Source: Pelagibacteraceae bacterium AG-470-E16
GTDB taxonomy: Bacteria > Pseudomonadota > Alphaproteobacteria > Pelagibacterales > Pelagibacteraceae
Assembly: GCA_003209195.1 (NCBI GenBank)
Contig: QCSF01000005.1
Coordinates: forward strand, 1 to 64,000
DNA: 64,000 bases
Direction: 5' to 3'
Of the stretch, positions 35,728 to 45,567 are shown one piece after another. The notes under the pieces were generated by a model. That model saw only the letters and a program-made list of their open reading frames with translations. It was not told where the DNA came from and did not search any database. The position numbers and the translations under genes were made by a program. Position 1 is the first letter of the stretch, and each line of letters starts with the position of its first letter.

Positions 35728-36590
35728 TGACTAAGTTTAAAGGTTTAGGTAAAGGATTATCAGCTTTAATTGGTGATAAAGATTTATATAATCAAGACAA
35801 TGTTACAGTCCAAAGTTTGAAAACACATAAGACGCCGATTCATCAATTAATTCCTAATCAATATCAACCTAGAAAACATTTTGAAAAACAACAATTAGAA
35901 GAACTTGCTACCTCAATTAAAAACAGAGGAATTATTCAGCCAATAGCAGTAAGAAAGATATCTGATAATCAATATGAGATTATAGCAGGTGAAAGAAGGT
36001 GGAGAGCCGCTCAAATCGCAAATCTACATGATGTTCCTACAGTTCTATTAGAAGCAAATGATGAATTAACCGCAGAATTTGCAGTTTTAGAAAACGTTCA
36101 AAGAGAGGGTTTAAACGCTTTAGAGGAGGCAAATGGATATCAAACATTGATAAATAAATTCAATTATACTCATGATAAAATAGCTGAAATGATAGGAAAA
36201 AGTAGGGCTTATATAGCAAACACATTAAGGTTAAAAAAATTACCATCTGAAATTCAAATTATGATTACTAAGAGATTGTTGACCCCAGGTCATGCAAGGT
36301 CATTAATCGAAGTAAAAAATAATATTGAACTAGCGAAAGTAATTATTAAGAAAAATTTATCAGTAAGGCAAGCTGAGCTATTAAGTAAAAAAAGTTATAG
36401 TGTTAACCGAAAATTAAGCATCAAAGATGTTGATCCGAACATTAAAGATTTAGAAAATAGTCTTGAAAAAAAAACAGGCATGAAAGTTGCAATTGAAAAT
36501 AAAAAGAACAATAAAGGCCGAGTTAGTTTTGAATATAAAAACCTGGATCAACTTAATCAACTAGTTAACAATGTTAAGAGTAAGTATTAG
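35727..36590 (+). CDS. parB: Chromosome partitioning protein ParB (Spo0J)
   Basis: 287 residues. A CTPase that clamps on parS. The short N terminus (KGLGKGLSALIGD) stimulates ParA. CTP-binding NQYQPRKHFEKQQLEELA near 44-61 includes the GERRWRAAQ motif near 88-96. The HTH is KIAEMIGKSRAYIANTLRL near 151-169, and a C-terminal dimer domain follows. Its 3' end overlaps the convergent holA end by 17 bp. Confidence 0.97.
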   Translation: MTKFKGLGKGLSALIGDKDLYNQDNVTVQSLKTHKTPIHQLIPNQYQPRKHFEKQQLEELATSIKNRGIIQPIAVRKISDNQYEIIAGERRWRAAQIANLHDVPTVLLEANDELTAEFAVLENVQREGLNALEEANGYQTLINKFNYTHDKIAEMIGKSRAYIANTLRLKKLPSEIQIMITKRLLTPGHARSLIEVKNNIELAKVIIKKNLSVRQAELLSKKSYSVNRKLSIKDVDPNIKDLENSLEKKTGMKVAIENKKNNKGRVSFEYKNLDQLNQLVNNVKSKY

Positions 36591-37578
36591 TTAAAACACG
36601 CTTAGTAATAATATCTAGTAAAAATTTGTTAAAAATTGTTCCGGCGATATCGTAATTAATTTTACATAATATTTCAATTTCATTAATCTTATCTAGTAAA
36701 ATATCTAGTTCCTCTTTACTCCATTTTTCAAGTTGGTCATGAATTATATTTTTTTCTTTCCAGAATATTGTTGGTTTATAAGTATTAATTAAAGTTAAAA
36801 CATTACTCTCATTTTTTGTATAATTATAAATATCAATTAATTTATTAATTTTATATTTTAATGGTCCGAGGACTTCATTAAAACTCGTTGAAAAATGATA
36901 TTGATATGAAAATATTTTATTAATAGTTTTTTTATCACTACATAATAATGCATTTGAAATTTCAAAGACGTTGTATGAGGATGTTGTATTAAATAAAGAT
37001 AGAAAGATTTCGTTATCTAGTGTTTTATTTTTTGTAATTAAAGATAATTTTTCTAATCCACTATTAATATCACATCTATTTAGTTTATTAATATCAAACA
37101 TTTTATTAATAACTTCTTGTGGTATTTTAATACCAAGATTTGATAAACCATCGGTTAATATTTTACGTAATGTCTTTTCATTATCATCATAGCATGCGAT
37201 GCACGCTATATTTTTAAATTTTTCGGCATAATTTCTTATTTTATTTCTCTTTGATAAATTATCACTCATTAAAACTATTTTTTTTTTAATAGCGTCAATA
37301 TTAATAATTTCTAATATTTTATCGGTTACATTTTGTATTATAAAAATTTCTTTCTCCTGAAATAAATTATCTTGTAAAAAGTAATTATCTAAAATTTTAG
37401 AATCCTTAATAATCTCTTCCTCTTTTATAAATTTTAAATTAATGGATTTTTTTTTTAATAATTTAGAAAGTTTATTTAAAATTTCGTTCTTAAGATAGAA
37501 GTTTTCACCATAAATTAAATTTACGGTATAGTCTGAATAAAGTTTTTCATAATTTATTGAAAAACTTTTAACAATCAT
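36574..37578 (-). CDS. holA: DNA polymerase III delta subunit
   Basis: 334 residues. Opens the beta clamp in the clamp loader. Divergent as usual: the N-terminal NLIYGENFYLKNEILNKL near 19-36 takes the place of the P-loop region, and the central LQDNLFQEKEIFII is clamp-interacting. Placement right after lptE, overlapping it by 4 bp, follows the leuS-lptE-holA order of proteobacteria. Confidence 0.87.
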   Translation of the reverse strand: MIVKSFSINYEKLYSDYTVNLIYGENFYLKNEILNKLSKLLKKKSINLKFIKEEEIIKDSKILDNYFLQDNLFQEKEIFIIQNVTDKILEIINIDAIKKKIVLMSDNLSKRNKIRNYAEKFKNIACIACYDDNEKTLRKILTDGLSNLGIKIPQEVINKMFDINKLNRCDINSGLEKLSLITKNKTLDNEIFLSLFNTTSSYNVFEISNALLCSDKKTINKIFSYQYHFSTSFNEVLGPLKYKINKLIDIYNYTKNESNVLTLINTYKPTIFWKEKNIIHDQLEKWSKEELDILLDKINEIEILCKINYDIAGTIFNKFLLDIITKRVLTNTYS

Positions 37579-38060
37579 TTTTGTAAGCTAATGATTTTTG
37601 CTCTTACAGCAAATGTCAATTGTTGAATTAAATTAGTCATGATGTTTTCTTTTTCAATTCTTTTTACCTCGTCGTCAGTTGAGATATCATTTGTAATAGT
37701 TATCACTCTGTCATCATTTAAAGTTTCGGAACCAACTATATTTCCTTTGCTACTGATTATTTGAAAATTTATTGTAATAATTATTTTCTCCTCAGTTGTT
37801 ATACCTGCAGTATTTTTAGTCACTGTCGAAGCACTTTCATTTATTTTAATTTTTAAAGCATAAGCATCTGCACTTTGGTTGTTTATTACCATATTTAAAT
37901 TGGTTTTTAGATAATATGTAAGAGACTCAGATCCTGAAAATTCAATTTTATTAATTTTAACAGAATCAAGATCTACGTTTTTTAAAATCGGTGAAAAGCC
38001 GCATGATATTAAAAAGGGCAATATTAATGTAAGGTAGATTAAGTGTTGTATTTTAATCAT
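37575..38060 (-). CDS. lptE: LPS-assembly lipoprotein LptE
   Basis: 161 residues. Signal peptide with lipobox LISC, Cys20, followed by GFSPIL. The family's C-terminal [20 protein letters not shown] helix is visible. Plugs the LptD barrel in lipopolysaccharide export. Four-base overlaps with both leuS (upstream) and holA (downstream) mark one operon. Confidence 0.9.
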   Translation of the reverse strand: MIKIQHLIYLTLILPFLISCGFSPILKNVDLDSVKINKIEFSGSESLTYYLKTNLNMVINNQSADAYALKIKINESASTVTKNTAGITTEEKIIITINFQIISSKGNIVGSETLNDDRVITITNDISTDDEVKRIEKENIMTNLIQQLTFAVRAKIISLQK

Positions 38061-40612
38061 TTAACTACAATATTAACTAATTTATTCTTAACGTATATCT
38101 TTTTTATTATTTTTTTCTCTGATATTAGTTTCTTTATTTTATCTATTTTCAAACAATTACTAAATATTAATTCTTCTTTTTGATTAGGTTTCATATTTAT
38201 TAAAGACTTTTTTTTCCCATTTATTTGTATTACAATGTTTATTGTCCTATCTTTAATAATTTCACTGTCAAAATCAGGCCATTTTGAGGTATGGATTTGG
38301 TTACTTTTAAAATTCTTTTCCCAGCACTCAGAAGCAACATGGGGTGTAAATGGATAAATTAGAATTAAAAAATTTTTGAAGATATCCTTAAAAATATCTT
38401 TTTCAGCTTTATTTTCATGAAGTAATTTTGACATAAAATTTATAAATTCATAAAACTTGGCTATGGCAACATTAAAATGAAATTTTTCTATATTATAAGT
38501 AATATCTTTTATTAATATGTTTATTAATTTTTTACATTGCAATGTTTCTAAATTATTAAATTTATTTTTTTCCTCAATTTTATTGATCATTTCTGATACA
38601 GACCATATTTTTTGTATGAATTTATAAGAACCGGATATACCTTCTTCGCTCCACTGAATATCTCTGTCTGGAGGGCTATCGGATAACACAAACCATCTTA
38701 CTGCATCCGCACCGTATAGATCTATAACGGTCTGGGGATCTATTACGTTTTTTTTTGACTTTGACATGGACTCTGATGACCCAACTTGTATTTGATTCAT
38801 TGTTTTTTTTTCATAAAACTGACCGTCTTTTTCAATAACATCCTCTGGAAATACCCATTCATTTTCTTTATTTTTAAAGGTTTTATGACACACCATTCCT
38901 TGTGTAAATAAACCTTTAAATGGTTCCTTTATCTCGAAATCAGTATTTTTTGTTATAGCTCTAGCAAAAAATCTTGAATACAATAAATGTAAGATTGCAT
39001 GTTCGACACCGCCGATGTACTGATCAACGGGCATCCAATATTTTATGTCATCTGTTAAAAAACCTTTTTTATTACTATTACTTGAGCAAAATCTCAAAAA
39101 ATACCATGATGAATCAACAAATGTATCAAGCGTGTCAGTCTCTCTTATTAAACTTTTACCTGTTTTTGAGCATTTAGCTTTTTTCCATGTTGGATGAGCA
39201 TCTAAAGGATTGCCGGGCTGATCAAAGTTAATATCACTTGGGAGCTTAACAGGTAACTCATTTTCTGGAACTGGTATTACCTCATTTTTTTCATTATACA
39301 TAACTGGTATTGGACATCCCCAATACCTTTGCCTTGAAATACCCCAGTCTCTTAACCTGTAACTAGTTTTAGCTGTACCAAATTTTTTTTTTTCAATTTC
39401 TTTTATTATTTTTTCTTTACCATCAGAAACATTAAGACCATTTAAAAAATCAGAATTAATTATTATACCATCCCCAGTGTATGCTTCATCTTTAATATAA
39501 AATTTAGATATGTTTTGATCACTAGGAGCTATTACTGGTATTACATCTAATTTATATTTTAACGCAAAATCTAAATCTCTTTGATCATGTGCTGGACAAC
39601 CAAAAATTGCACCAGATCCATATTCCATTAAAACAAAATTCGAAAAAAAGATAGGTAGAGTTTTGTTTTTGATAAAAGGATGTTCAGCTTTAAAATTTGT
39701 TTTAAAGCCTATTTTTTCTGTTTTAGCTATTGCCTCATCTGTATTACCCGTTTTATAACAATTTTCTTTGAAGTTTAAATAATCTTTATTATTAATGTAC
39801 TTTTTCGATAAGGGATGATCAACAGCAAGTGCAAGAAATGTAGCGCCAAATATAGTATCAGGTCTTGTTGTAAAAATGTTTATTTTTTTATTAATATCTT
39901 TCAGTTTGAAATAAAGTTCACATCCAACTGATTTACCTATCCAGTTCTTTTGCATAAGTTTTACTTTATCTGGCCATTCGTTAAGCGTATTAATAGAAGA
40001 ATTTAATTCTTCTGCAAATGCAGTAATTTTAAAAAACCATTGCGATAGTTTTTTTTGTACTACTGGAGCCCCTGATCTCCATCCTTTTCCATCAATAACT
40101 TGCTCATTTGCAAGGACTGTATTATCAACTGGATCCCAATTTACCTGACTTTCCTTCTTATAAACCAAACCTTTTTTAAGTAGATCTAAAAAAAATTTTT
40201 GCTGATGTTTATAATAATTTTCATCGCAGGTAGAAATTTCTCTTTCCCAATCTATAGAAAAGCCAAGTAATTTTAATTGGCATTTCATTGTTTCTATATT
40301 ATTTAAAGTCCATTCTTTTGGGTGCAGTTTTTTTTGTATAGCAGCATTCTCGGCTGGCATACCAAAAGAATCCCATCCCATTGGATGTAAAACATTGAAT
40401 CCTTTTAATCTTTTATAATTTGCGATTACGTCACCTAATGTATAATTTCTAACGTGTCCCATATGTATTTTTCCAGATGGATATGGAAACATTTCCAAGC
40501 AGTAATATTTAGGTTGATTTTTTGATGAAGAAGAATGAAAAATTTTGTTATCTTCCCAAAATTTTTGCCATTTTTTATCAACTATTGATGGATTAAATTT
40601 TTCAATATGCAT
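38057..40612 (-). CDS. leuS: Leucyl-tRNA synthetase
   Basis: 851 residues. Class I synthetase: HIGH motif as [13 protein letters not shown] near 46-58, CP1 editing domain with [12 protein letters not shown] near 249-260, and KMSKS as [12 protein letters not shown] near 618-629. First gene of the leuS-lptE-holA run, overlapping lptE by 4 bp. The ThiE/TenI-like gene lies 18 bp upstream on the same strand and may share its transcript. Confidence 0.97.
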   Translation of the reverse strand: MHIEKFNPSIVDKKWQKFWEDNKIFHSSSSKNQPKYYCLEMFPYPSGKIHMGHVRNYTLGDVIANYKRLKGFNVLHPMGWDSFGMPAENAAIQKKLHPKEWTLNNIETMKCQLKLLGFSIDWEREISTCDENYYKHQQKFFLDLLKKGLVYKKESQVNWDPVDNTVLANEQVIDGKGWRSGAPVVQKKLSQWFFKITAFAEELNSSINTLNEWPDKVKLMQKNWIGKSVGCELYFKLKDINKKINIFTTRPDTIFGATFLALAVDHPLSKKYINNKDYLNFKENCYKTGNTDEAIAKTEKIGFKTNFKAEHPFIKNKTLPIFFSNFVLMEYGSGAIFGCPAHDQRDLDFALKYKLDVIPVIAPSDQNISKFYIKDEAYTGDGIIINSDFLNGLNVSDGKEKIIKEIEKKKFGTAKTSYRLRDWGISRQRYWGCPIPVMYNEKNEVIPVPENELPVKLPSDINFDQPGNPLDAHPTWKKAKCSKTGKSLIRETDTLDTFVDSSWYFLRFCSSNSNKKGFLTDDIKYWMPVDQYIGGVEHAILHLLYSRFFARAITKNTDFEIKEPFKGLFTQGMVCHKTFKNKENEWVFPEDVIEKDGQFYEKKTMNQIQVGSSESMSKSKKNVIDPQTVIDLYGADAVRWFVLSDSPPDRDIQWSEEGISGSYKFIQKIWSVSEMINKIEEKNKFNNLETLQCKKLINILIKDITYNIEKFHFNVAIAKFYEFINFMSKLLHENKAEKDIFKDIFKNFLILIYPFTPHVASECWEKNFKSNQIHTSKWPDFDSEIIKDRTINIVIQINGKKKSLINMKPNQKEELIFSNCLKIDKIKKLISEKKIIKKIYVKNKLVNIVVK

Positions 40613-40630
40613 TATTCGAATTTACTCATA

Positions 40631-41209
40631 TTACGAATTTGTAGCAATTAAATTTAGTTGAGAAATTAGATTACTATTCATTTCTTTTTCTATCATATTG
40701 ATAGATGCAAAACCACAGCCTCCAGATAAAATTATTTTTTTAAAATTATTGTGATCAATACCACCTAGAGCATAAACTTTAACTTTTTTAGGATACTTAA
40801 AAACATGCGTTCTATAAAAATTTAACCCTTTACCAACTTTATTATATCCAGATTTAGTGTTAAATATTGGGGATATAAATATTTCCTTACAGCCTTGTTG
40901 TATTTTATTCCTGACTTGAATTTCATTATGTGCTGATCCTATTACTTCAAAAATTGATTTATATTGGGTCAATTGGTTAAAACTTGGAATATATAAACCA
41001 TGTGAATTTATTTTTCTTGCGAGCTTAATATCATTAGATACATAAAGTTTGAATTTTTTTTTTTTACAAAAATTCGCAATTATTAAAGCATTTTTGAAAT
41101 AATCATTTTTTTTATAATTTCTGTAAATAATATTAACATTTCTTAATTGATTAAGATTTTCTTTGTGAATATTGTTTAATTCATTAATATAAAAAAAAAT
41201 TTTAAACAT
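40631..41209 (-). CDS. ThiE/TenI-like protein (thiamin phosphate synthase superfamily)
   Basis: 192 residues. A TIM-barrel with the ThiE/TenI signatures: IFISPIFNTKSGYNKVG near 109-125, which resembles the pyrophosphate loop, and VYALGGIDHNNFKKIILSGG near 144-163. It is divergent, so it may be the real thiamin phosphate synthase or a TenI-type aminotautomerase. Carrying a thiamin-related gene fits the thiV and tenA genes 4-8 kb away. Only 5 bp lie between its start and the divergent YggS gene. Confidence 0.65.
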   Translation of the reverse strand: MFKIFFYINELNNIHKENLNQLRNVNIIYRNYKKNDYFKNALIIANFCKKKKFKLYVSNDIKLARKINSHGLYIPSFNQLTQYKSIFEVIGSAHNEIQVRNKIQQGCKEIFISPIFNTKSGYNKVGKGLNFYRTHVFKYPKKVKVYALGGIDHNNFKKIILSGGCGFASINMIEKEMNSNLISQLNLIATNS

Positions 41210-41214
41210 ATTAT

Positions 41215-41850
41215 ATGAACATTGTACAGAATATTGAAAATATTAAAAAACAATTAAGCGATAATAATATTAATTTAAAAATTATTGCTGTTAGTAAAAC
41301 TTTTGAATTATTTCAAATACAGCCATTAATAGATCACGGTCATTTAATTTTTGGAGAGAACAAAGTTCAAGAGACTAAATTTAAATGGGCAAAATTATTA
41401 GAAAGAAATAATGATTTAGAAATTCATCTAATAGGGGGACTACAAACTAATAAAGCAAAGGATGCAGTACAACTTTTTAAATTTATACATTCTGTTGATA
41501 GAAAAAAACTAGTAGACGCACTAAAAAAAGCTGAAGAAAGATTAAATTTTAAAAGAAAGTATTTTTTACAAGTTAATACTGGTCAAGAGCTTCAAAAATT
41601 TGGTGTAGCTCCAGAGGAGGTTGAAAATTTATTTAAATATGCAAAAAGTAAGTTAAATATTATAGGTTTGATGTGTATTCCTCCGAAGAACGAAGACTCA
41701 AAAGTTCATTTTAAAATTTTAAGTAATCTCGCAAAAAAATTAAAATTATCAGAACTTAGCATGGGCATGAGTCATGATTTTGTAGAAGCAGGGCTTTCTG
41801 GTGCCACATATGTTAGAATAGGAAGCAAGATCTTTGGCGAACGTTCTTAA
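41215..41850 (+). CDS. yggS: YggS/PLPBP family pyridoxal-phosphate homeostasis protein
   Basis: 211 residues. Alanine-racemase-like TIM barrel without the second domain. PLP-lysine in IIAVSKTFE near 22-30, FGENKVQE near 45-52, HLIGGLQTNKAKD near 71-83 and the phosphate-binding SMGMSHDFVEA near 181-191. Members balance PLP levels and amino acid pools. Its end overlaps the convergent LD-transpeptidase gene by 4 bp. Confidence 0.93.
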   Translation: MNIVQNIENIKKQLSDNNINLKIIAVSKTFELFQIQPLIDHGHLIFGENKVQETKFKWAKLLERNNDLEIHLIGGLQTNKAKDAVQLFKFIHSVDRKKLVDALKKAEERLNFKRKYFLQVNTGQELQKFGVAPEEVENLFKYAKSKLNIIGLMCIPPKNEDSKVHFKILSNLAKKLKLSELSMGMSHDFVEAGLSGATYVRIGSKIFGERS

Positions 41851-42338
41851 TTAATAATTTTGATTTTTGTTTTTTGTGAAATCGAAGCAAGTATTTCTAG
41901 TAAGTCTTTTTTCTTTAGTCCGATACAACCCATAGTCTTATCATAATTTTTTCTTGCCAAATGAATAAAAATTGCACTACCTTTATTTTTTTTAACTGGA
42001 TGTGTATTATAATTTATTACAACAACAATGTTATAAAGATTATCCTTTCTATATAGCTTTTCTATTTGATGGCTATTTGAAAATATTAACTTGTTATAAA
42101 ATTTACTACTAGGTCGATCACACCAAGCCATGTTTTTTTCAATAACAATTTTTTTTAATTTTGTTTTTAGATTTAATATCCTGTCTTTTCTATAAAAGAC
42201 GTTACCTAGTGAAAATATTCCAGATGGGGTTTTTTTATCACCCTCTTTTTTATCCTTTGATACACCTCTTATGCCTAAGGCACATTTATATAGCTTTTTA
42301 TTGTGTATAAGCGTTCCGTTTTTATTTACTATAATCAT
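41847..42338 (-). CDS. L,D-transpeptidase (YkuD) family protein
   Basis: 163 residues. The YkuD catalytic block is FIHLARKNYDKTMGCIGL near 124-141 with His126 and Cys139. The upstream GDKKTPSGIFSLG near 33-45 is the substrate strand. No signal peptide is visible at the chosen start, which is unusual for a peptidoglycan enzyme. This could be a cytoplasmic or short-leader form, or the start may be wrong. It diverges from the regulator gene by 21 bp. Confidence 0.83.
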   Translation of the reverse strand: MIIVNKNGTLIHNKKLYKCALGIRGVSKDKKEGDKKTPSGIFSLGNVFYRKDRILNLKTKLKKIVIEKNMAWCDRPSSKFYNKLIFSNSHQIEKLYRKDNLYNIVVVINYNTHPVKKNKGSAIFIHLARKNYDKTMGCIGLKKKDLLEILASISQKTKIKIIN

Positions 42339-42359
42339 ATAAATTTATATTTTATATTT

Positions 42360-43013
42360 ATGCAAAATTACTCAATCATAACCGTCGGGTCATCTGTTTT
42401 TTTTGAGTGCATGAAAGAACAAAAAAGTGAGTACAATCTTCAGAATATAAAGGATTTTAAAGAGGTTAAAGAGATTTTAAAGACACCACTGATCGATATT
42501 TATGTTTTTTTATTTTTTATCGATAATTTAGAAAGATTAGATCTCAAAGACCTTAAAAAAATTAAGTATCCAAAAATATTTTTTTCAAAAAAAAGTGAAA
42601 ATTTTAAACATCTTAAAAAAGATAACATTTTTAGTAGTTTTTTGCTTTTACCAATAAATTATCAAGATTTAGAAAAGATCATTAAGTTAGCAATTTTGAA
42701 GTTTAAATTTCTTTTTCAATCTAATGTAATTATAGGAAAATATACTTTAGATAAAAATGTTAGAAGAATTAATTATGGGAAGAAGTCGATAAAACTTACC
42801 GAAAAAGAAGTTGAAATTATTCTTTATTTATCAAGTAAGAAAGAAGGTGCAAGCAAATCAGAAATAATGAAAGATATTTGGTCACATGGAAATGAAATTG
42901 ATACACACACTTATGAAACGCATCTCTATCGATTAAGGCAAAAAATTCAAAATAAACTTAATGACAAAAATTTTATTACAATTGAAGATGGGAAATATTT
43001 TATATCATTATGA
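42360..43013 (+). CDS. OmpR-type winged-helix regulator with a pseudo-receiver domain
   Basis: 217 residues from ATG 42360; an upstream in-frame GTG lies inside the divergent gene. The C-terminal OmpR/PhoB winged helix is clear: KLTEKEVEIILYLSSKKEG near 143-161 and THTYETHLYRLRQKI near 181-195. The N-terminal ~110 residues have the beta-alpha pattern of a receiver, but the acidic pair after strand 1 is GSS, the phospho-Asp position is hydrophobic (IDIYVFLFFI) and the KP lysine is LP. So it is unlikely to be phosphorylated. The stop overlaps the photolyase-like ATG (ATGA), implying coordinated translation. Confidence 0.75.
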   Translation: MQNYSIITVGSSVFFECMKEQKSEYNLQNIKDFKEVKEILKTPLIDIYVFLFFIDNLERLDLKDLKKIKYPKIFFSKKSENFKHLKKDNIFSSFLLLPINYQDLEKIIKLAILKFKFLFQSNVIIGKYTLDKNVRRINYGKKSIKLTEKEVEIILYLSSKKEGASKSEIMKDIWSHGNEIDTHTYETHLYRLRQKIQNKLNDKNFITIEDGKYFISL

Positions 43014-44494
43014 ATGAATTATTTATTGTTTTAGGTAATCAAATTTTCCATCCAAAATACTTTAAAAATTTTAAATCTTCATTATTTTTTTTAGCTGAAG
43101 ACTACGAATTATGCACTTTTCAAAAACATCATAAACAAAAGATTATATTTTTTCTGTCTGCAATGAGGTCATTTAGGGACGAATTAAATAATTTGGGTTT
43201 TAACGTTATATATCATAAAATCGAAGATAAAATATTTAATGTTGATTATATAAAAAAAATTAACATTGTAATTAAAGATAAAAAAATTAAAAGAGTAAAT
43301 TTTTTTGAGATAGAAGATAAACCTTTTGAAAAAAAATTTCTTTCTTTTTTAAAAAAAGAAAAAATTGACTTTCAAATACTTAAAACACCAATGTTTCTAG
43401 GCGAACGTAAAGATTTTAATGATTATTTATTAAAATCAAAAAAACCTTTTATGGCAAGCTTTTATAAAAACCAACGTATAAAATTTAATATTTTAGTAAA
43501 TAAGGACAAATCTCCCAAGGGAGGTAAATGGAGCTTTGATACTGAGAATAGAAAAAAACTTCCAAAGACAATTAAATTACCTCACCAGCCAGTTTTCAAT
43601 CAAACTGAACATACAAAAAAACTAAAAAGAATAGTTCAAAAAAAGTTTTCAAAACATCCTGGAGATTCCGAACAATTTTGGATCGGAACAACTAGAAAAG
43701 ATGCTCAATTAGTTTTGAAAAATTTTTTGAAAAATAAACTTTCATTATTTGGCGATTATGAAGACGCGGTTGATCAAAGAGATAACATATTATTTCATAG
43801 TGCCTTGAGTCCATTTATAAATATAGGTTTAATTACACCAAACGAAATTTTAAATGAACTTTCAAAGTTTGAAAAAAAGGTAAGCATTAATTCTTATGAG
43901 GGTTATATAAGACAGTTAATTGGCTGGAGAGAATTTATGAGAGGTATTTATCAAAATTTTGATAATACAATGCAAAAATCTAACTTTTTTAATCATAAGA
44001 ATAAAATGAAGAATTCATGGTATGAAGGTACTACGGGTTTAGATCCTCTTGATCACGCTATCAATAACGCTAAAAATTACGCTTGGTCTCATCATATTGA
44101 AAGATTAATGATCTTATCTAATATAATGAATCTTTGTGAAATTCAACCAACGCAAGTTTACAAGTGGTTTATGGAAATGTTTATGGACTCTTCTGATTGG
44201 GTTATGTCACCAAATGTTTATGGAATGGGTTTATTCAGTGATGGTGGAATTTTTGCAACAAAACCATATATTTGTGGATCAGCTTATTTTTTGAAGATGA
44301 TGGATTTTAAAAAAGGTTCTTGGTGTAATGTCATGGATGGATTGTATTGGAGATTTATTGAAAAAAACAAAACGTTCTTTCTTAAAAATCCTAGGTTATC
44401 AATGATGGTTCGTATTTTAGAAAAAATGAAACTAGAAAGAAAAAAAATAATTTTTACTGCAGCAGATCAGTTTATTAAAAAAAATATCTTATGA
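43010..44494 (+). CDS. Cryptochrome/photolyase-like flavoprotein (DPRP/FeS-BCP related)
   Basis: 494 residues. The N-terminal Rossmann part (FIVLGNQIF...FFLAEDYELC...FFLSAMRSFRDEL) is that of photolyase-related proteins, and the C-terminal FAD domain has GYIRQLIGWREFMRGIY and WSHHIERLMILSNIMNL. In iron-sulfur members (PhrB/CryB type) a CxxC pair sits after YINKMSDY. Here that stretch reads FLKMMDFKKGSWCNVMDGLYWRF in outline, with C376, C422 and C439 only and no CxxC. So a 4Fe-4S cluster is doubtful. It could be a 6-4 type repair enzyme or a light sensor. Coupled to the regulator upstream and to the ArfA-like gene downstream by ATGA overlaps. Confidence 0.83.
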   Translation: MNELFIVLGNQIFHPKYFKNFKSSLFFLAEDYELCTFQKHHKQKIIFFLSAMRSFRDELNNLGFNVIYHKIEDKIFNVDYIKKINIVIKDKKIKRVNFFEIEDKPFEKKFLSFLKKEKIDFQILKTPMFLGERKDFNDYLLKSKKPFMASFYKNQRIKFNILVNKDKSPKGGKWSFDTENRKKLPKTIKLPHQPVFNQTEHTKKLKRIVQKKFSKHPGDSEQFWIGTTRKDAQLVLKNFLKNKLSLFGDYEDAVDQRDNILFHSALSPFINIGLITPNEILNELSKFEKKVSINSYEGYIRQLIGWREFMRGIYQNFDNTMQKSNFFNHKNKMKNSWYEGTTGLDPLDHAINNAKNYAWSHHIERLMILSNIMNLCEIQPTQVYKWFMEMFMDSSDWVMSPNVYGMGLFSDGGIFATKPYICGSAYFLKMMDFKKGSWCNVMDGLYWRFIEKNKTFFLKNPRLSMMVRILEKMKLERKKIIFTAADQFIKKNIL

Positions 44495-44592
44495 AAAGAA
44501 GAAATCCAATTGCAGAAGATTTGAGAACATTAAAATATAAAAAAAGAGTTATAAAACCGAAAAAGGGTAAAGGTAGTTTTAAAAGGAAATAA
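44491..44592 (+). CDS. Tiny ArfA-like ribosome-rescue protein
   Basis: 33 residues starting at the ATGA overlap with the photolyase-like gene. MKRRNPIAEDLRTLKYKKRV then IKPKKGKGSFKRK. The block RVxKxKKGKGSxxRK is strikingly close to E. coli ArfA, which recruits RF2 to stalled ribosomes. Here the frame ends right after that block, where functional ArfA itself ends after mRNA truncation. Assignment is by motif memory; the family in alphaproteobacteria may be described under another name. The coding call itself is strong because of the overlap and the basic, conserved-looking sequence. Confidence 0.6.
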   Translation: MKRRNPIAEDLRTLKYKKRVIKPKKGKGSFKRK

Positions 44593-44593
44593 A

Positions 44594-45511
44594 TTAATAT
44601 CGATTTTTTTCTTTAGTAGGTTTTGAGGCTAGCCATATTATCAATGGAATTATTCCAATAACTGTAAAAGTTATTAGTTGCCACCACCCTGATTTATTGA
44701 CATCATGCAAGCGTCTACAGCCTGCAGCTATAGTAGGTAGAAAAGTTACCATCGAAAAAAAGGCATTAATAAATAATATCCCTTCAGGATCTTTTCTAAA
44801 AATACTTATATCTATAAAAAAAGTTAAGAGACCAAGAATAAAAGTGAATAGATAGAAGTACCAAAATTCTTTTCGAGGAGATCGACCTTTAAACGTGCTA
44901 TATTTTTTAAAACAAACAATAGTTTGGTCAGCAAAGTCAAATGTTCTTGGAAAATTCTTTACGTATTTTTTATAATCATTTTTTTTTGAAGCAATTACGA
45001 AAATGAAAATCAGTAATCCAGATATTATTAAAAGTATCAAATTAAACAATGTAAAGTTGTCATCGTAATTTCTTTTTTTAGATTTAGTTTTGGGTTTGTA
45101 ATATTCTTTAGATTTATTACTGTAAGATTTATTTTTTTCAACAATTGGTTTGCCATAATTGCATCTTGAAAAACCAGAACCCGCAACATCGAGGTTCAAA
45201 TCACCGACATACATTCTTACATTGATAACGCCAAATGGTTTTAAATATTTATTTACCTTTTGTTCTTTCATAATCATTCTTCCCTTAGACCAAAGACCTA
45301 TACTCTGAATTGTTATTTGTTTATTTGTCTTATTTTTAAATGTCCACCTAGCGTATTTTGGTGAGTTAGATTTATTTACAGCGTATTTAGAAGAATAGTT
45401 TTTCGTATAAAACCAGCTGCGATCAGTATCGTGACCACAATGATTTGACCAGCTATACGAAATCATTTGAAAAAAAATAATTATGAAAATAAAATAAAAA
45501 TTATTTTTCAT
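44594..45511 (-). CDS. DUF805 membrane protein with a secreted N-terminal domain
   Basis: 305 residues. Signal peptide about 1-22, then a ~120-residue extracytoplasmic domain with cysteines at HCGHD and SRCNYG, and a lysine/serine-rich linker. A helix follows at about 152-170, and a C-terminal DUF805 domain with GRSPRKEFWYFYLF near 205-218 and CRRLHDVNKSGWW near 263-275. DUF805 is usually found alone as a 120-150 residue protein, so the fusion is uncommon. Function unknown. It converges on the ArfA-like gene with a 1-bp gap between stops. Confidence 0.75.
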   Translation of the reverse strand: MKNNFYFIFIIIFFQMISYSWSNHCGHDTDRSWFYTKNYSSKYAVNKSNSPKYARWTFKNKTNKQITIQSIGLWSKGRMIMKEQKVNKYLKPFGVINVRMYVGDLNLDVAGSGFSRCNYGKPIVEKNKSYSNKSKEYYKPKTKSKKRNYDDNFTLFNLILLIISGLLIFIFVIASKKNDYKKYVKNFPRTFDFADQTIVCFKKYSTFKGRSPRKEFWYFYLFTFILGLLTFFIDISIFRKDPEGILFINAFFSMVTFLPTIAAGCRRLHDVNKSGWWQLITFTVIGIIPLIIWLASKPTKEKNRY

Positions 45512-45567
45512 GATAATTTCATAACATTGATAGACTTTTTTGCAAAAGATATGTATACAATACTTAG

